Translations under genes and position numbers: made by a program | The notes under the pieces: generated by a model | Told to the model about the DNA's origin: nothing | Database searches by the model: none | Seen by the model: only the letters and a program-made list of their open reading frames with translations | Shown: positions 11,736 to 23,200 of the stretch, one piece after another | Numbering within the stretch: the first letter of the stretch is position 1 | Layout of the letters: every line of letters begins with the position of its first letter | Assembly: GCA_025504975.1 (NCBI GenBank) | Contig: JANUWI010000010.1 | Span: 248,001 to 312,000, forward strand | From: Plenodomus lindquistii | Lineage: Eukaryota > Ascomycota > Dothideomycetes > Pleosporales > Leptosphaeriaceae | Direction of reading: 5' to 3' | Length of the DNA: 64,000 nucleotides

Positions 11736-13050
11736 ATGTCTGGCTTCATAACTACAATGTTTGTCTCCTCTCCCTCTAGTCTCCACGCATCCTTCCCAGC
11801 GAAGCCCAAGCCGCTTCACCCCGTCTTCACCTTTGCCCAGAGCCAGAGCTGCATGAACCTGCGCATCGACATGGACGTCCTGAAATGCCAAGAGAGGGGC
11901 ATGGCGGGTGATTCGTGGTCTGAGAGACGTGGTCCCGGATCGGAGCTTGCGAAGCCGAAGGAGACCTATCACAGTCCACTGCAGAAGATTGGCCAGGCGA
12001 TGCGGTTGCCGCAGGTGGCGCTCGATACGGCGACTGTTACGCTGCCTGCTACGACACAGTCGGAGGTGGAGATAGCGTCAGCTTCGAGTGGCCCTACGCG
12101 CGAACCCCCTGACTACTCGTACAAGCTCCTTGCTGGTGGCACGTCGTCTCTCACGCTCTGTAAGACGGGGAATGTAGCTCTAGGGTCGCGGGCTGAACAT
12201 GGCGGCTTGGTGGATACTGTCAGCATCATTGGCCCCGCGACCAGGGCAAAAGCTCAAGCACAACGCAACAATGGCTACTTTTCGGGCCCAAGCTTACTCT
12301 CTTCTCTCTTTAGTAACCCGCGGACTCGCGGACCATTCAAGCCGCAGAAGGCGAATCGGGGCACGAGCAGTTGGCAACTCAAGCAGTATGCAGAGGCGAC
12401 ACTGGGTAGCGGCAGTTTGAGGAAGGCGGTCAAGTTGCCTGAAGGTGAAGACAAAGACGAGTGGTTAGCTGTCAATGGTATACGGCTTGCGATTGGCTTC
12501 ATTGGAGAGACGCTGATGATTCGGAACAGTCGTCGACTTCTACAATCAGATCAACCTCCTTTATGGCTCCATCACAGAGTTCTGCTCGCCACAGAGTTGT
12601 CCAGAGATGAAAGCAACAGATGAGTAAACATGCCTTTTCCACACCCAAGCCATCCCGATTGACGTTTCCAGATTCGAATACCTCTGGCAAGACTCCGAGT
12701 CGTTCAAAAAGCCAACCAAGATGCCCGCTCCCGAATACATTGAACATCTCATGGCCTGGGTCCAAGCCAACGTAGACAACGAATCCATGTTCCCCTCGCG
12801 CATCGGCGTGCCCTTTCCCAAAACCTTTCCCGCCCTCATCCGCAACATGTTCAAGCGCCTCTACCGCGTCTACGCGCACATTTACTGCCACCACTACCCC
12901 GTCATCATTGAGTTAGGCTTGGAACCCCATCTCAACACGAGTTTCAAGCACTATGTGCTGTTTATCGATGAGCATGGATTGGCGAATGGGAGCAAAGACT
13001 TTTGGGGGCCGTTGGGAGATCTGGTGGAGAGTATGTTGAGGAGTGATTAG
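11736..13050 (+). CDS. MOB1: Mob1 kinase activator, with uncertain long N-terminal extension
   Basis: Mob1 binds and activates NDR/LATS-type kinases (Dbf2/Sid2) in mitotic exit and septation. The conserved part starts near 12310 (RTRGPFKPQKANRGTSSWQL) and continues QYAEATLGSGSLRKAVKLPE, CSPQSCPEMKATDEFEYLWQ and IYCHHYPVIIELGLEPHLNT, which hold the Cys2His2 zinc ligands. Introns 12478-12529 and 12624-12671 are clear and restore the family sequence. The 5' end is unsure. The frame is open without a stop for about 600 bases upstream, back to a good-context ATG at 11736, which would give 404 residues. Canonical Mob1 is about 215-230 residues, and no ATG lies just ahead of the conserved start. Either this is a real extension or a short first exon is spliced on. 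The domain call is certain; the start is not. Confidence 0.85.
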
Positions 13051-14128
13051 GGTGATGTGGATAGATAGGTCATGAAACTGCTTGGCTTCAGCCAGGAAGA
13101 GGGAGACTCTTTGCATGGATATCATGGCGTTAGCGAGGATCATTGGCGTTTCAGCATTATGTGCATAGGAACACGGGAATCGGTCATGACTGCTTTCATT
13201 GTGACATTTAATAACGATGTATGGGTAGCGAGCTACGATGATCTGGATCACTTTACGGCCTTGCATTACGTTCTTGTGGCATCTCTGTGGTTGAAGAGCC
13301 TAGTGCCAATGCAAAGAAATCAAACCACATCAAGGATCGTCGATACAGCCAGGGTCACGTATCACGCATTGGGGGAGGCCAGACTCATCAGAGAGCTCAG
13401 ACAAGGTTACATTATAGCACTCTACAAGCCAAGGCATAGCGGTCTGGCTTTCCATGCAAATATAAACGCTTTTGTTTAGTTGTCTTTCTTCAATGAAGCT
13501 ACAAAGGCGGCATACATGAGGACGCAGGTCAAGTGGGAGATGGAACAGTGGGTGGTCATGGTGAGGCTGTGCGCAGAAGCTGCCCGCCCATCTGCACTGT
13601 AACTGTTTGACTTCTCAATGGAAACTGTATTCCAGTTGCTTCGGTTTGGTCTCTCAAACGGCTATCGTTCTTCTAATTGTTGAGGCCTCATGATACTAGT
13701 CTCACTAGCACTAATGGTGATATCTGAATACTTCCAGAGTGCGGAAAGTGCTCCTGGTCTACATAGATTCAGTGAGCCTAATAGGACAGCATGGTACACG
13801 ATTCACCTAATAGAACACATGTGGCAATAGCACTTCCCTCTCTATTCGACGTGATACAGTAACTATAAGAAAATCAAGGAAGGACTTGCATAGCTGGAGA
13901 AGATATGCAGATACGCAAGTACACTTGTTCCTCTAGTATTCAGCAAAAAAAGGAGCGCCGTCGCTGAATCTCCTGGCGTGTTAAAGTGGCGATCTCAAGC
14001 AAGAATCTTGGGCATCGCGAGTGAGGTATATATTGAAGTGTATGTATGCCCAATCTTTTACTGATTTGCTATAGTGAAACGCAAAAAAAGAAGATTCTAC
14101 CATTGGAGCTTGGAAGGATGCTTGCTAA
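13051..14128. other. Intergenic region, MOB1 3' flank
   Basis: A 135-codon open frame at 13072-13479 has no family features and probably lies in or beyond the MOB1 3' UTR. Nothing else supportable was seen. Confidence 0.5.
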
Positions 14129-14254
14129 GCCCGACGTGGGGCTCTGCGGGGAGTTGTTAGAAATGATCTTGTCTTATTGAATGAGGGCTTTACGAACCGA
14201 ACCCACAACCTTGAGATTAAGAGTCTCACGCGCTACCGATTGTGCCAGCCGGGC
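14129..14254 (-). tRNA. tRNA-Lys(CUU) gene interrupted in the T-loop
   Basis: On the minus strand a cloverleaf can be drawn. The acceptor stem GCCCGGC pairs with GTCGGGC (one G-U). The D-arm contains AATCGGTA, with one mismatch in its stem (GCAC/GCGC). The anticodon arm TGAGA-CTCTTAA-TCTCA has anticodon CTT at 14221-14219. The T-stem GTGGG pairs with CCCAC. A-box and B-box sequences are recognisable. The T-loop is interrupted by 54 bases (14144-14197); without them the gene is 72 nt plus discriminator and the T-loop reads TTCGAGC, fully canonical. There is no intron at the usual 37/38 site. Whether the gene is functional, needs unusual splicing, or is a pseudogene cannot be told from sequence. 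Confidence 0.75.
14144..14197 (-). other. 54-nt intron-like insertion within the tRNA T-loop
   Basis: Read on the minus strand, the insert begins GTTCGTAAAG, carries TTTCTAAC 16-20 bases before its end and finishes CCCCGCAG. It thus has GT and AG ends, a CTAAC branch-like motif and a length typical of the spliceosomal introns in this window. Its exact removal gives TTCG plus AGC, the 7-base T-loop. The boundaries can slide by one base because a G lies at both edges. Confidence 0.7.
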
Positions 14255-17200
14255 TTGATGTTGCTTTGATAGAAAAACGGCACAAAATACTGTATATATC
14301 CACTGAAAAAAATCGAGTCAGTGCAGGAAGCAGAGTCTTTACGTGGCCGAACAGCTATCAGTCTTGCATGGCGTAAAGCCTGTTTACGGTGGTCACAAAG
14401 TGGGGAGAAGGAAAATTTGCCGTAGCATTGCGGGCAACAAATGCAGGAACTCGAGTGGTGGGGCAGATCCCAAAGTTGTGTACAAGCATCCTCACACTCC
14501 TGTGGCTTAGCACCTAATGGCTAATGATCACGATTTGTAAGGTTCAATTAATCTAGTAAAGGGATATGGTATTCAATAAACTCCTCAAGATGTCGACAGA
14601 TACATTGTTGCTGGGAACCTCTGAGCTTGTTGAACAGTATTGCGTATGCAATACATACTGCAAGCCCTGCTAGATTCAAGCCCAACTTCTTTGTACCAGG
14701 TGCTGTCAAAGCACGCTCTCTGAGGTCGGTAAATGCCATCAGTTCGCCACGCCAAGTAAGTGAGAAGGTGTAGATAGAGAACTGCCGACATTAACGCGGC
14801 GCTCACCAACATGCACCCCTCGCCATCCTTCAGAGTCAAATGACTGCCACGCAATGCATCACGCAATGCACCACAACGGGCTGCAAGGCAGGGTATCCAA
14901 CATTATGCATGTCCTACATGCAGCAATCTAATCGGCGCTAGCCATTCGGATCCTGCGACTGTTTCCCAAGTTCGTACGTAAGGCAGTTGTGCTAGCTTAT
15001 TTCTGCACCATCTCTTCATCGTCAGTACATCAGCTGCACTACATTATATCTTGGTCCTTCCAGGTACGCCTACTGTGTATGCATGGCGGCCTGATGGAAT
15101 GCAGGCGCGATTTGTCATCTCACTAGCTCAACTGGTGCACGACGTTACGGGCAGACTTTGTTTGTCGTTTGGGCCGTTCGTCCGATCTTGTATCTTAAGA
15201 AGGTTTATAGTTTATAGGCGTCTCATGTGCGCCCAGAACACGCTGTAAGAAGCCGAATTCGTGTCATCAGCAAAACGCAACGTGCCCTCTACAAGAGTAG
15301 GTATGTAAATATGCCGTCCTACCTTAGGTCGCGCTCCATGCTTAGATCTCCTCACAGTGGAGCATGTTCGGCAGCTGGCGCTAGAAACGCGCAAATATCG
15401 CTTGCCGCGGAGGTCTCGCCTCTACCGCTGTTGGTCACTACATGCCTATGTAACACTCTGTAAGTCAGCATCTGAACACCACGAGACCACGCGTGTACAC
15501 CTCAGCATCACATGCTCAAAGCCGCAGCCCCGCAACGAATGCAAAACTTATGCGAGTGGTTCGTGATGCCAAGCATCTGGAGTGCATGTTGCGCATACAT
15601 GTCCCAATGTGGCCGAGTGCAGCTTACACCTGCACTATACACGGTGTAGCAGAAGCACGACAGCGCTGACGATTTACAAGCTCAACCATCGCTGCAGACA
15701 TGCGGTTGCGGTGCCATCAATTTGGACCGCGGCTTAGGATTTTGCATGTGGGTTCTTTGTAACCGGTGGTGATGAAAGCTGCGGCGCAGCTGGGTAAACA
15801 AAGCAGGTACCTTGGATACTGAGTCTGGTAATATGTCGTTTGCCATCTCGGCTGAACGGGTTACTGGAGAAGGAGGTGACACGTGCTCAACGAGACAATA
15901 TCTGCCAGTGTTCGCTTCCGACTTGTCGAGTTATCGTTCTTTAATGGGAAACGCAGTCGTGGCCTGCAAGGGTGAGCTCGCGTTGTGGAGACCTTGATCG
16001 TCTAGAAACACGACTCATCTTCTAGCCACTACGGAACGAGGTTAACGCGGACCGGGACGTCACGGTGCGCTTGGTGACAGGCAGTAGAATGGGGAGCACG
16101 GAGAAGGATTATGTCGATCTTTCTGATACTGGACCGAGTTTTTCCGTGAGTGACAATGCCTGGAAGCTTGGCCAAAGGTTCGCCTTGTTGGGAGTCGAGA
16201 CATGATACAGTAAGTTGGTCATCTTTACGTGCCATTGCATCTGCTCAGAGGAGAAAACAAAGGTAGGGGCTATGCTCAGCAGTGGCGGAGCGGAGCCCCG
16301 AAGCTAGACCCGCTGCAAGGCCAGCGAGACTTGGACAACCAACGGAGCAAGCGTCGGAGTTGTCCGTGGCGAGCAAGAGGTGGTGTGAAGCCAGTGCCAT
16401 AATGTACTGTAGGGGTGTTGGATGAGATGCTAGGCGGAGGAAGACATCCGAGAATTGTCTAACCATAAAAGGCATCGCTAAGATGAAGTTGAGCTTTGCG
16501 ATTGGTCACGGTCACAATCCATTGAGGAGATCTGAGCGACATGTTGTGTCACCACATGATGTAACACGTTGTATGTAGGTATGGCGTAGCGAGCACATCA
16601 TTCGCGCATAGGGCTGCATGGTTGCGTTGGGCAATGGACGTCGTATTGTGGTAAGAATGTTACTACAACGCATCATGAATCGTAACTTGTGACGAACACT
16701 ATCACTTCAGGCTCAAAGTAATCACCAGAACGAGTCAGATTTATGTCGGACTTGATCCCACGCTTACATGCTTAGTGTACGTACGAGCTTCAGCTTCAGG
16801 ACAGCTATCCTCGATACGATCAGCGTCTCCACCGTCCGCTCTGCGCGAACTAGTGAGTGACGCACGTTCTCCACGCAAACCCTGGGGAGGGATCCGCTCT
16901 GTGGACTAGGCATAATCTTCCAACAATCGGTGCCCCTGGAAATAAAGCAACTCATGCTCTACACTTTTTCCAAGCACTTACTCTGATGTGATTTATCCTC
17001 TTTGGATAAGACTGGGCCGCAGAAAAATTCAAGCCTGTGGAAATCTGCCGACCCCAAGATCGGTATCCTCGAATGTCCCATGATTCATGCAAGCGATCAA
17101 ACGCTATGACTGACTATCTGCAATGGCGGGCCTTACTCAAGAAGGATCTATCCTCTTCCGACACATCGTCAACGGGTCTGTGTTCCCGGCTGTGTGGTAG

Positions 17201-18823
17201 CGGGGTTATAAAACCGGGTGTACAGAGGAAGCATGAGAAATGACGTCGCGACTGCGACTCATACATCTAGACACCCGCTTAAACGCGATCGGGGACGGCA
17301 TTGGAATAAGCGCAAGTTCAGCGTGTGTCGACGAAACCGTTGGGAAAAAGTGGGACGCCCATAAATTTTACACCATGTCCGCTGCTCGGATATTGGCGCC
17401 TTGAGGTCCTCTCAAATCCGGGTCGTGCGATCTCGTAATATGTAATCACACACCTAGAGGTGCACATACATTGCCAGGATAATATCATCGGCTACGCAGT
17501 AGATCAAACATCGACGAAAGTTTGCTGATAAACGATTAAAATTGCGAGGCGAGCAGTGTTCACAAGGGTACTAAGCCGAGGTAGAGGCGCACTGCACCCC
17601 TAGCCAATTTTCGTGCAGACATACGAAAATAAATCGCAAGTAGACTAGTTCTTCCAGTGTGTTGTGTAATGGTTCGTGTTCGGCAACTTATGCATCATTC
17701 GGCGCACATGTTGTTCGTTAACAGCCGGTCCGCGGTGGTCACTTGCAGTGCATGATCAGCATGCAGGAGACAAAACGTCGATTTTGCGTGGAGCCCTGGT
17801 GGTACCCTACACCAGCCAGATGATACAAGATCCTCAGGAGATCAATGCCTTAGGCAAAAAGCAGTTGCCAAGCAAACATATGCAGTGACGAATTGAGTAT
17901 CATCTCCGCTTGCACATTCGCACTGCCCAACATGAGATCACTTTGGAAAAATGCTGTGGAGTAACTTCGGCTGCTGGCGGAAGCCTAGATTGATCCATTG
18001 GTGCGATGTATAATTTCATGCGTCAAGTCGAGCAACAAGGAGTAGCGAGAATTGATCCCAACTGCTACACTTCGTAATGCGTCATGCCTTGACCCAGATT
18101 ACTGAAATTGAACCATATTAATGCCTTGTTCCGGGAATGATTCCAGCAAAAGTTGAGTCCAGCATAGACGTTTTAAGATTGCGGCTGCGAAGTGGTCAAA
18201 GTAGAAGCGAGGAACTCTGCATATTCGTTCAGCTTGCAATGCAAGGCGGCTGCACGACTGCCAAGTTCCATACCATGCACCGAGTTAATCGTGCAGTTTG
18301 CTATAATGAGAATGGTCGAAATACTTGAGTTGCATTCCTTGGACAAGGACTGAACTTGAACAGAACTTATGATAAAATTGCGGAGAAAATGTGGAGGCAA
18401 CTGACTACGCGCTGGAAACTCTCCGAGACTGGACCAATAACTTCCGGGAAAAAAAGAATCATGAAGATGAACAACATCGCCGTTGGTAGCCAAGGGGACC
18501 AAGGCTCGATGGCTTGATGCTGGGGGCCCAAAAAGGCGCGCTGTCGTAATTCCGTGGACAATTGGCAGAGAAATATCGAGGCAACCAGTCCGACAGCCGT
18601 AATACTGACGCCTGAAACTCCTTTGAAAGATATTTTGTGAGGTAATATGCGCCAAAAGTGATACCGTGAGCCTTCATCTTTTTCTTTTCTACTGTTCCTC
18701 TCTCTTATTTGTTTATCCAGTCGCGTCCCCAAGACCCTGTAGTAACAGGCTGTCAACACTGTCGGGACCGCTCTCATGTGCTCCTTGATCTACCCATGTT
18801 AGTTTATAACAAGCTGAGCATGC
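14255..18823. other. Long gene-poor spacer
   Basis: About 4.6 kb of ordinary composition on either side of many short open frames, none longer than 160 codons and none with recognisable motifs or convincing splice patterns. It is not RIP-like. I found no tRNA, rRNA or transposon in it. Confidence 0.5.
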
Positions 18824-20250
18824 CTAAGCGCCGGAATAAAATTGCGATATGCCGTTGTGACTGTATGCCATTGGTGGCGCTCCCTCCTCTTGTACGCGAT
18901 CCAAATGACCTGGCTCTGCATACCACTGTCCGCTCATCGATCGTCCAGACATTGTCATTGCGGGACCATGGCTAGGTACTGGTTCGTATGAGTTCCATGA
19001 CGGCGGATAGTATGAATGGTTGGGCACGATCGGCGCTGAAAGAGGGGCAGTCGTCGCGCCTCCTATTGTAGTGACATGCACCGTCGCGGGATTCGTATCA
19101 ATGGTGGTGGGATACGGGTAGGGCGAGGTCCGACGGGGATAGTCTTGTTGGATTCCTAGCCCTTGACCGGGGTATTGCTGCGAGATACCTTCAATGTTGC
19201 CATAAGACATCGAACGCGCAGGAGGCTGAAACGGTGGTTGCGCCCAATGACTATCCTGCTGACCATACGACATTGTTGAACTGGTGCTCATTGCGGCTGG
19301 AGTATGCCCGCCAGACACATTAGATTCACTGCCGTATACAGAATTAGTGGTGGAGGGTGATTGTCTCCAATAACTCGTGCTGGATTGAGGGCTCTCGTTG
19401 ACCGTAGAGGACGGTAGGAAATTACTCGTAGGTGGCCACTGTGTTTCTATAGGATGGGGGTATGGGTAGGAGGGCTGCTGGACAGGCACTTGTACTGTTA
19501 GTATACAACTTGGGTATCTCATAAACGAACTTACTGCCTCGTTGTCCAGGAGTGTGACGAAGGTCTGTATCCGACTCATCAGGGAATCCGAAGCCGCCAA
19601 GCGGCGCAGCAGGGGGCGGTCCAGGGTAGGGCGCACGAAATTCACTCACCCTTTCACCAGAGATAGATGAAGGGTGTCGTGGTGAAGAATTTGTTGGTGT
19701 CGCCGGCTGACCAGCACTGCCATCCTTTGAACCACCTGTTTGAGACTGTGGCATATCTGGGTTGTGCTCAACTGGGAAGAAGTTACATTCCTTCTTCAGG
19801 CGAATGCAGTTGGCACAGCGCCCAGTAGGATCATCTGGAGCAAGTAGACATCGTATTTTCCTTCGTCGACAGTGTCCTAAAGCCGAGTCAGTCATGCAGG
19901 TCTCTTCCAGGACAGAAAGTCAGCCCGGGTTACTTACCGCACGCGACAGAGGTTCGGTGATAACCAAGCTTGTTACGAGGTTTATTGCTTGTTGGCGATA
20001 ACTCGCCTGAAGTTCCCAAAGCTAAGTGGCGCATGTGTGGTGTTGACGAGGACCGGCGGAGCTCCGAAGGCACCTTGATCTTTGAGGAGCGTCTCTTCTT
20101 GCTTGAGTGCAGATGAGCTTGGGTGCTAGACTCCTGACTTGTCAAGATTGTCTGGTGGGAATCGATACGATTTGTGGGGCTTGGAGTAGACGTGGTATCC
20201 GCGACGAGGGCACCGACTCCAGGAGTGTGGTTCGGGGGATCAAAGGGCAT
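18824..20250 (-). CDS. Zn2Cys6 (GAL4-type) transcription factor
   Basis: Exons 19938-20250, 19535-19876 and 18824-19494 give 441 residues. A basic, Ser-rich N-terminus (KKRRSSKIKVPSELRRSSST) precedes the binuclear zinc cluster ACGHCRRRKIRC...GRCANCIRLKKEC, with cysteines at about 104, 107, 114, 125, 128 and 135 (CX2CX6CX10CX2CX6C). The first intron (19877-19937) splits the cluster right after its first cysteine; the second is only 40 nt (19495-19534, CTAACAG acceptor). The rest is low-complexity Ser/Pro/Gln/Tyr sequence, probably an activation region, and I see no fungal-specific transcription factor domain. The start ATG at 20250 was chosen because protein-like sequence begins there; an in-frame alternative lies upstream near 20335. 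Target genes are unknown; no cluster surrounds it. Confidence 0.85.
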
Positions 20251-23200
20251 TGCGTTATTGATAGGCTGCAAAAGCAAAGCGTGTTCTAGTCTAGCTGCCG
20301 TCTTCTTCGCACGGCGGTCCGTTCCCACTGCCATGTGAAGCGCGATGTCGTCGCAAAACCCGAGTATCAGCGCACGAAACCCAGCGGTGCATTGAAGAAT
20401 CCCTATGAAGATGAGCATGACATGTTTAGTGTTTGGGGACACCCCACCGTGTGCTACCGTGGGGACGGGCCTACATACCTCGACTGTCAGGCAGGTTGGC
20501 TTTCAAACGTTGAAGCCCGCACTACTAGATTGTGTATCCGCACAGGAGCAACTGATGGATAGGGTCATGGATCGACCATAGCATAGGTAGAAGTCGGGTC
20601 TGATCAATGGGGCGTGTGGGGACCAAACGATGAGGCTAGGAATGTCGAATATGCGGACACAATGTCCAATGGTGAAAGAGTGGTGAAGCAATGCTCGATT
20701 CTTGGTCGGTGGCAGCTATGTCAGCTAGTCGGTACATACATTAGCGTGGGCGCATTGCAATCAGCAGGGCAACAGGCGCCAAAAGCAAGGCCTGCATAAA
20801 ACGAAAAGAAGTAGGGACCGAATATAGAAATCCAACATGCGCTCTTGGTTCGAGTGAGTGGATGATTAAAAGTGGCGAGGCAGGCCCACGCTACGACGCA
20901 ACAGGCTGGTGTGGTTGGGATGCCAAAAGTCACCAAAGGGCTGCACAGGGTTCAGCAATGCTCCTGCCAAAGAGGCACAAGATCACCTTTGAGAGGCCAA
21001 GCCACCAGGTTGCTGTTGGTGGGCCCGCTTGGGCCAAGTGATTTGCGGAATGGGTGTGAAAGGCTCGCTCACAGACCATGGCATCCGAGCGTCATCACTC
21101 GATGAGCTCCATGACCCCCAGACACTTTGCACTGTCGCTGTTTGGGATGAATGCCTGTCAAGTCAAAGGTCGATGGTATGATGCGATGACCGTCAGCGGT
21201 AGCCGCCTAGCGTCAGCGGCGGGCGCTATCTACTGGCAGTACCAGAGCTTTGTTCCACTATGGCTACTCTGGGTGTAGAATGAAAGGGGCGTCTAGAGTA
21301 CAGTGCTCTGCCCGGAGAGTGAGTGTACATGGAGTATTGCAGGTGGGGTTGCCATTGTCTACTCTACCGTACTCTACTCGCTGCATATGCGAACAAGGAA
21401 GCCCAGGGAACGTGGGTTTGCCAGGGTGGCGTTGCACCGACGGATCTGAGATGACGAAGGATAGATGGCATGGAGGGTCTCGAGGCTTGTCTGGCCCCAG
21501 AAAGCTGACGCACACCGGAGAGTGACGCCGTTGCTCCCAGAACCTACTCTAGGGTACTCTAAGCGTACACGTACAGTAGGTACACCGTACAGGTGGTGAA
21601 TCGTGATCCGGCATGTTTGCCTCCAGGCCTGTCAGGCTGTGGCTGACGGACTATCGACTTTGAGGACAGGGGTGCGGCGATGAAATTGTACCATTGTAGC
21701 ATCAAGGCGACAAGTCCTTCTCCACCGCAGTCATCTCGCTAGGACGGCCCTGAGCAGGGCCCGATTAATCTCCACTCGCGTCATCGCCATGTATCGAGCG
21801 AGTGCAGGTGTCAACGGTGCATGTCACTATTAGCGGCGATTGCAGCGTGATGGAGTCGCGTCGGTTAATGCGCCTGGAGGCCTGACGCCTGACCCATGGC
21901 CGTGGTCGAGCTAGGAGTTTTTGCAGCACTTCTTCAGTCTCAGTCTTCCACCAATGCCAATGTCCACAGCCTGCAAGCACGTGTGCGATGCGATCCGACT
22001 TGCAAGCCTTTCGGGCCTACTAGCTCACAGCACCGTCGACTCCGACTCTCTGTCGTCAGCGACTGGTGAGCCCGGCGGCCAGCCCCATGCCCACCATTCT
22101 ACGCCCGACTGACGCGCCCTGAGTCGCACACAAGCAGGCCAGCTCCCCTGTCACCTCGAGCCTATCAGGCCCCCTCGTCTTGGAACACGCTGCAGTCTCT
22201 TCATCTCTCGGCGTTGCAAGGCGGGTCTTGATGTTGATAGAATGCTGGGTGACCATTTTCCTCGCACCAACCTGGTATTGGCTCCTGGCTCCTGGCTCCT
22301 ACTCTACTTTGGTCAGTACCGTACCAGGTCTGCGGTTCACACGTCCGACGTCCAGTAGCAAGGCTAGAGAACAACCGACTGGCGATCGCTCGCGTCTCTC
22401 GGAGCCTGTATCTGCAGTGCATTCTGGCTAAACGCCCTTGTATCTGAAACAGCAACACCCCAGAGCAACCCATACTTGGTACAGACTGTGTACACGCTGA
22501 GCATACCCATACTCGCAGTACATGCTGTGTACATTCGCAATATCTATAGCGCAGTGGTCGCCTCCAACCAAGGAACGTGCTCTGCAATGATCATTTCTAG
22601 GCGTTTGCGCCAACATGGGGCTTGAATGCGGGAGGGATCAAGAGGCGCACTTCCCCGTGGTCCCCCGTGAGGCCGCATCGCATCTGCGCGATCACATGTC
22701 TTGGCCCGCTAGTCCCTGCTCTCCACCATCTCATCTTCACCCCGGTACCGTGCAACTGCCAAACATATCCAGATCTGATATAACTTTTGTGGCGGCCCGA
22801 CGCTTCAGCCTGCGGTCCACCAATCCATTCTGCACAGAGCTAACGACAGTCCACATATGTACAAAGTTTGCCGGCGGCATCTGACATACAAAGCTCGAGC
22901 CACGCACCTAAGTCGCCTCGAGGGTGCAGACACTGCAGTATCATCGAGACCATCCACATGGGTCAAAGGAGAGGGTTCCTTTGAGCTTCAAGTCGTATAG
23001 CACATGAGGCAGGTGTCTTCTGCAGGGCCAAATGCCAGAGACTCCAGCTTATTATTCGCACAGTTCCGCAATTGCAAACGTGTCTGTAGGCGTCTATTGG
23101 CGCATGACTGCAACCTCGACTGTGTCACAATCCATGTTCGCATTTGATCCCTGTCGCTGTCTCTTCACTTCGACTGAGCGTGCTTCGGAAACCTCTACTA

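Noticed and set aside
13072..13479. 135-codon open frame just after MOB1
   Set aside because: It starts 22 bases after the MOB1 stop, has no motif or splice structure and is likely 3' UTR.
18173..18655. 160-codon minus-strand open frame in the long spacer
   Set aside because: Starts within a chance frame, overlaps other chance frames, and lacks any recognisable motif.
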